Positions 5,060-6,019 of a stretch of DNA of 6,019 nucleotides are shown here, one piece after another (positions within the stretch are counted from its first letter, which is position 1; each line of letters starts with the position of its first letter). The stretch is from an uncultured Alphaproteobacteria bacterium (GTDB lineage Bacteria; Pseudomonadota; Alphaproteobacteria; Sphingomonadales; Sphingomonadaceae). The notes under the pieces were generated by a model. The model worked only from the letters and a program-made list of their open reading frames with translations. It made no database searches and was not told the origin of the DNA. The position numbers and the translations under genes are program-made. The stretch lies in the NCBI GenBank assembly GCA_903939555.1, contig CAJAHV010000431.1:1-6019 (forward strand), given 5' to 3'.

Positions 5060-6019
5060 ATGTATTACGCCGAATTGAGCGCCGCGCGCGCCGAATTGAC
5101 CGGGCCAGAAGGCGCTTTCGAGATCACCGAGATCGAATTGCGCGGTCAGCGGTTGAAGGCCTACAAGACTGCCCTCCCCGATATCCGCGCGCTCTGGCTT
5201 GCCACCGCGGCCTTTGCCGAGCGAACCTACCTTGTTTACGATGACGAACGGCTGAGCTTTGCCGATTCCCATGCCCGGGTCGCCGCGATTGCCGCTTGGC
5301 TTGCGGCGCAGGGCCTGGTGCCGGGCGACCGTGTCGCCATCGCCATGCGCAATTACCCCGAATGGATGCTGATCTATTGGGCCTGCACCGCCTCCGGCCT
5401 TGCCGTTGTCGGCATGAACGCCTGGTGGACGCCCGAGGAAATGGCCTATGCGCTGGCGGATTCCGCCCCGCGCGCGCTGTTTCTCGATGCCGAACGGCTG
5501 GCGCGGGTGGCGTCGCGGCCCGCCATGGCGGCCGGCATGCTGCTTGTCGGCGTGCGGCTGCCGGCACCGGCGGCGGGTGTCGTCGATTTCACCGGCATCA
5601 TCGCTGCGGGCGGCAGCCTGCCCGATGTCAGCATCGATCCCGATGACGATGCCTGCATCTTTTACACCTCGGGCACCACCGGCCACCCCAAGGGTGCGCA
5701 ACTGACCCACCGCGGCTGCATCACCAACCTGTACAACATGATGTATGCCAGCGCCTCGACTGCGCTCGCCATGCAGAAGGCCAAGGGCATCGTGCCGCCG
5801 GTCGCGCCGCCGCCGGTCGCGCTGATCACCACGCCCTTGTTCCATGTCACGGCCAATAATTGCGGCGCCTTTGCCACGACCGCTGCCGGCGGCACGATGG
5901 TGCTGATGTACCGCTGGGACGCCGGCGAGGCCTTGCGCCTCATCCAGCGCGAACGCGTGACGGCGATGAGCGGCGTGCCGGTGATGGCGCGCGAAGTCAT
6001 CAGCCACCCGGATTTCGCC
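5060..6019 (+). CDS. Class I adenylate-forming enzyme / acyl-CoA synthetase (AMP-dependent ligase; partial, 3' end beyond window)
   Basis: The first 320 residues are an ANL-superfamily N-terminal domain. These enzymes activate a carboxylic acid as an acyl-adenylate with ATP and then form the CoA thioester. Visible marks are the LSFADSHARVAAIAAWL segment (65-81), GDRVAIAMRNYPEW (89-102), GMNAWWTPEEMAYAL (118-132), the ATP-binding P-loop YTSGTTGHPKGAQLTHRG (202-219) and TPLFHVTANN (258-267), the usual A4-like motif. The later adenylation motifs and the small C-terminal domain would lie past base 6019. The long N-terminus before the first core motif and the two-tryptophan AWW segment fit fatty-acyl or aryl CoA ligases, but the substrate is not readable. 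A proline-rich stretch, PPVAPPPVA (246-254), lies between the P-loop and A4 and is encoded by a short direct repeat. It is divergent from the FAH-family gene across 100 bases and is likely linked to it functionally. Confidence 0.92.
   Translation, partial: MYYAELSAARAELTGPEGAFEITEIELRGQRLKAYKTALPDIRALWLATAAFAERTYLVYDDERLSFADSHARVAAIAAWLAAQGLVPGDRVAIAMRNYPEWMLIYWACTASGLAVVGMNAWWTPEEMAYALADSAPRALFLDAERLARVASRPAMAAGMLLVGVRLPAPAAGVVDFTGIIAAGGSLPDVSIDPDDDACIFYTSGTTGHPKGAQLTHRGCITNLYNMMYASASTALAMQKAKGIVPPVAPPPVALITTPLFHVTANNCGAFATTAAGGTMVLMYRWDAGEALRLIQRERVTAMSGVPVMAREVISHPDFA
5794..5821 (+). repeat. 13-base direct repeat within the acyl-CoA synthetase gene
   Basis: GCCGCCGGTCGCG occurs at 5794-5806 and again at 5809-5821, offset by 15 bases (five codons). 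It encodes the tandem PPVA-P-PPVA. The repeat keeps the reading frame, so it looks like an in-frame duplication in a loop. Confidence 0.7.

Noticed and set aside
4960..5061. N-terminal extension of the FAH-family protein to ATG 5061
   Set aside because: The extension has no family similarity. It contains the best -10 candidate, and its ATG overlaps the start codon of the divergent ligase.
4249..5244. 331-codon plus-strand open frame opposite the FAH-family gene
   Set aside because: The opposite strand encodes a protein with intact FAH motifs. This frame has no recognisable domain and overlaps the real ligase start in another frame.
4835..6007. 390-codon minus-strand open frame opposite the acyl-CoA synthetase gene
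   Set aside because: It is a shadow of a clearly recognisable ligase in GC-rich DNA. Its translation is low-complexity, rich in Arg, Gly, His and Asp, with no family motif, and it also runs across the divergent promoter region.

Overview
The window is GC-rich bacterial chromosome. It carries a complete cbb3-type cytochrome c oxidase structural cluster on the minus strand (ccoN, ccoO, ccoQ, ccoP, then the start of ccoG), followed at higher coordinates by a small metabolic pair transcribed in opposite directions. The ccoNOQPG order, the long FixN-type CcoN, the FNR/FixK-type box and the GC-rich codon use suggest an alphaproteobacterium, possibly a sphingomonad. That placement is inference; nothing in the window identifies the species.

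Layout, read in minus-strand transcription order from high to low coordinates. At 4111-4124 there is a perfect FNR/FixK anaerobox (TTGAT-N4-ATCAA), 56 bases before the preferred ccoN start at 4054. Then come ccoN (2417-4054, catalytic subunit), ccoO (1671-2405, mono-heme c subunit), ccoQ (1501-1674, a 57-residue membrane subunit), ccoP (549-1508, di-heme c subunit) and ccoG (552 to the window edge, a membrane polyferredoxin-type assembly factor, cut off at 184 codons). Gaps are 11 bases or less and three junctions overlap, so the cluster reads as one translationally coupled operon switched on when oxygen is scarce. CcoN reduces oxygen at its heme b3-CuB centre, CcoO and CcoP feed it electrons, CcoQ stabilises the complex, and CcoG is needed for copper supply during assembly.

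Upstream of the operon a 230-base gap (4055-4284) separates it from a fumarylacetoacetate hydrolase-family gene (4285-4959, minus). That gene shares a 100-base divergent intergenic region (4960-5059) with a plus-strand acyl-CoA synthetase-type gene (5060 to the window edge, 320 codons present). The two look like a catabolic pair for an aromatic or organic acid, but the substrate cannot be read from the sequence.

I see no mobile element, CRISPR array, tRNA or rRNA. The window is largely conventional. Its most informative points are the anaerobox with its consequence for the ccoN start, and the nested starts inside the operon. I found no convincing sign of a previously undescribed system.
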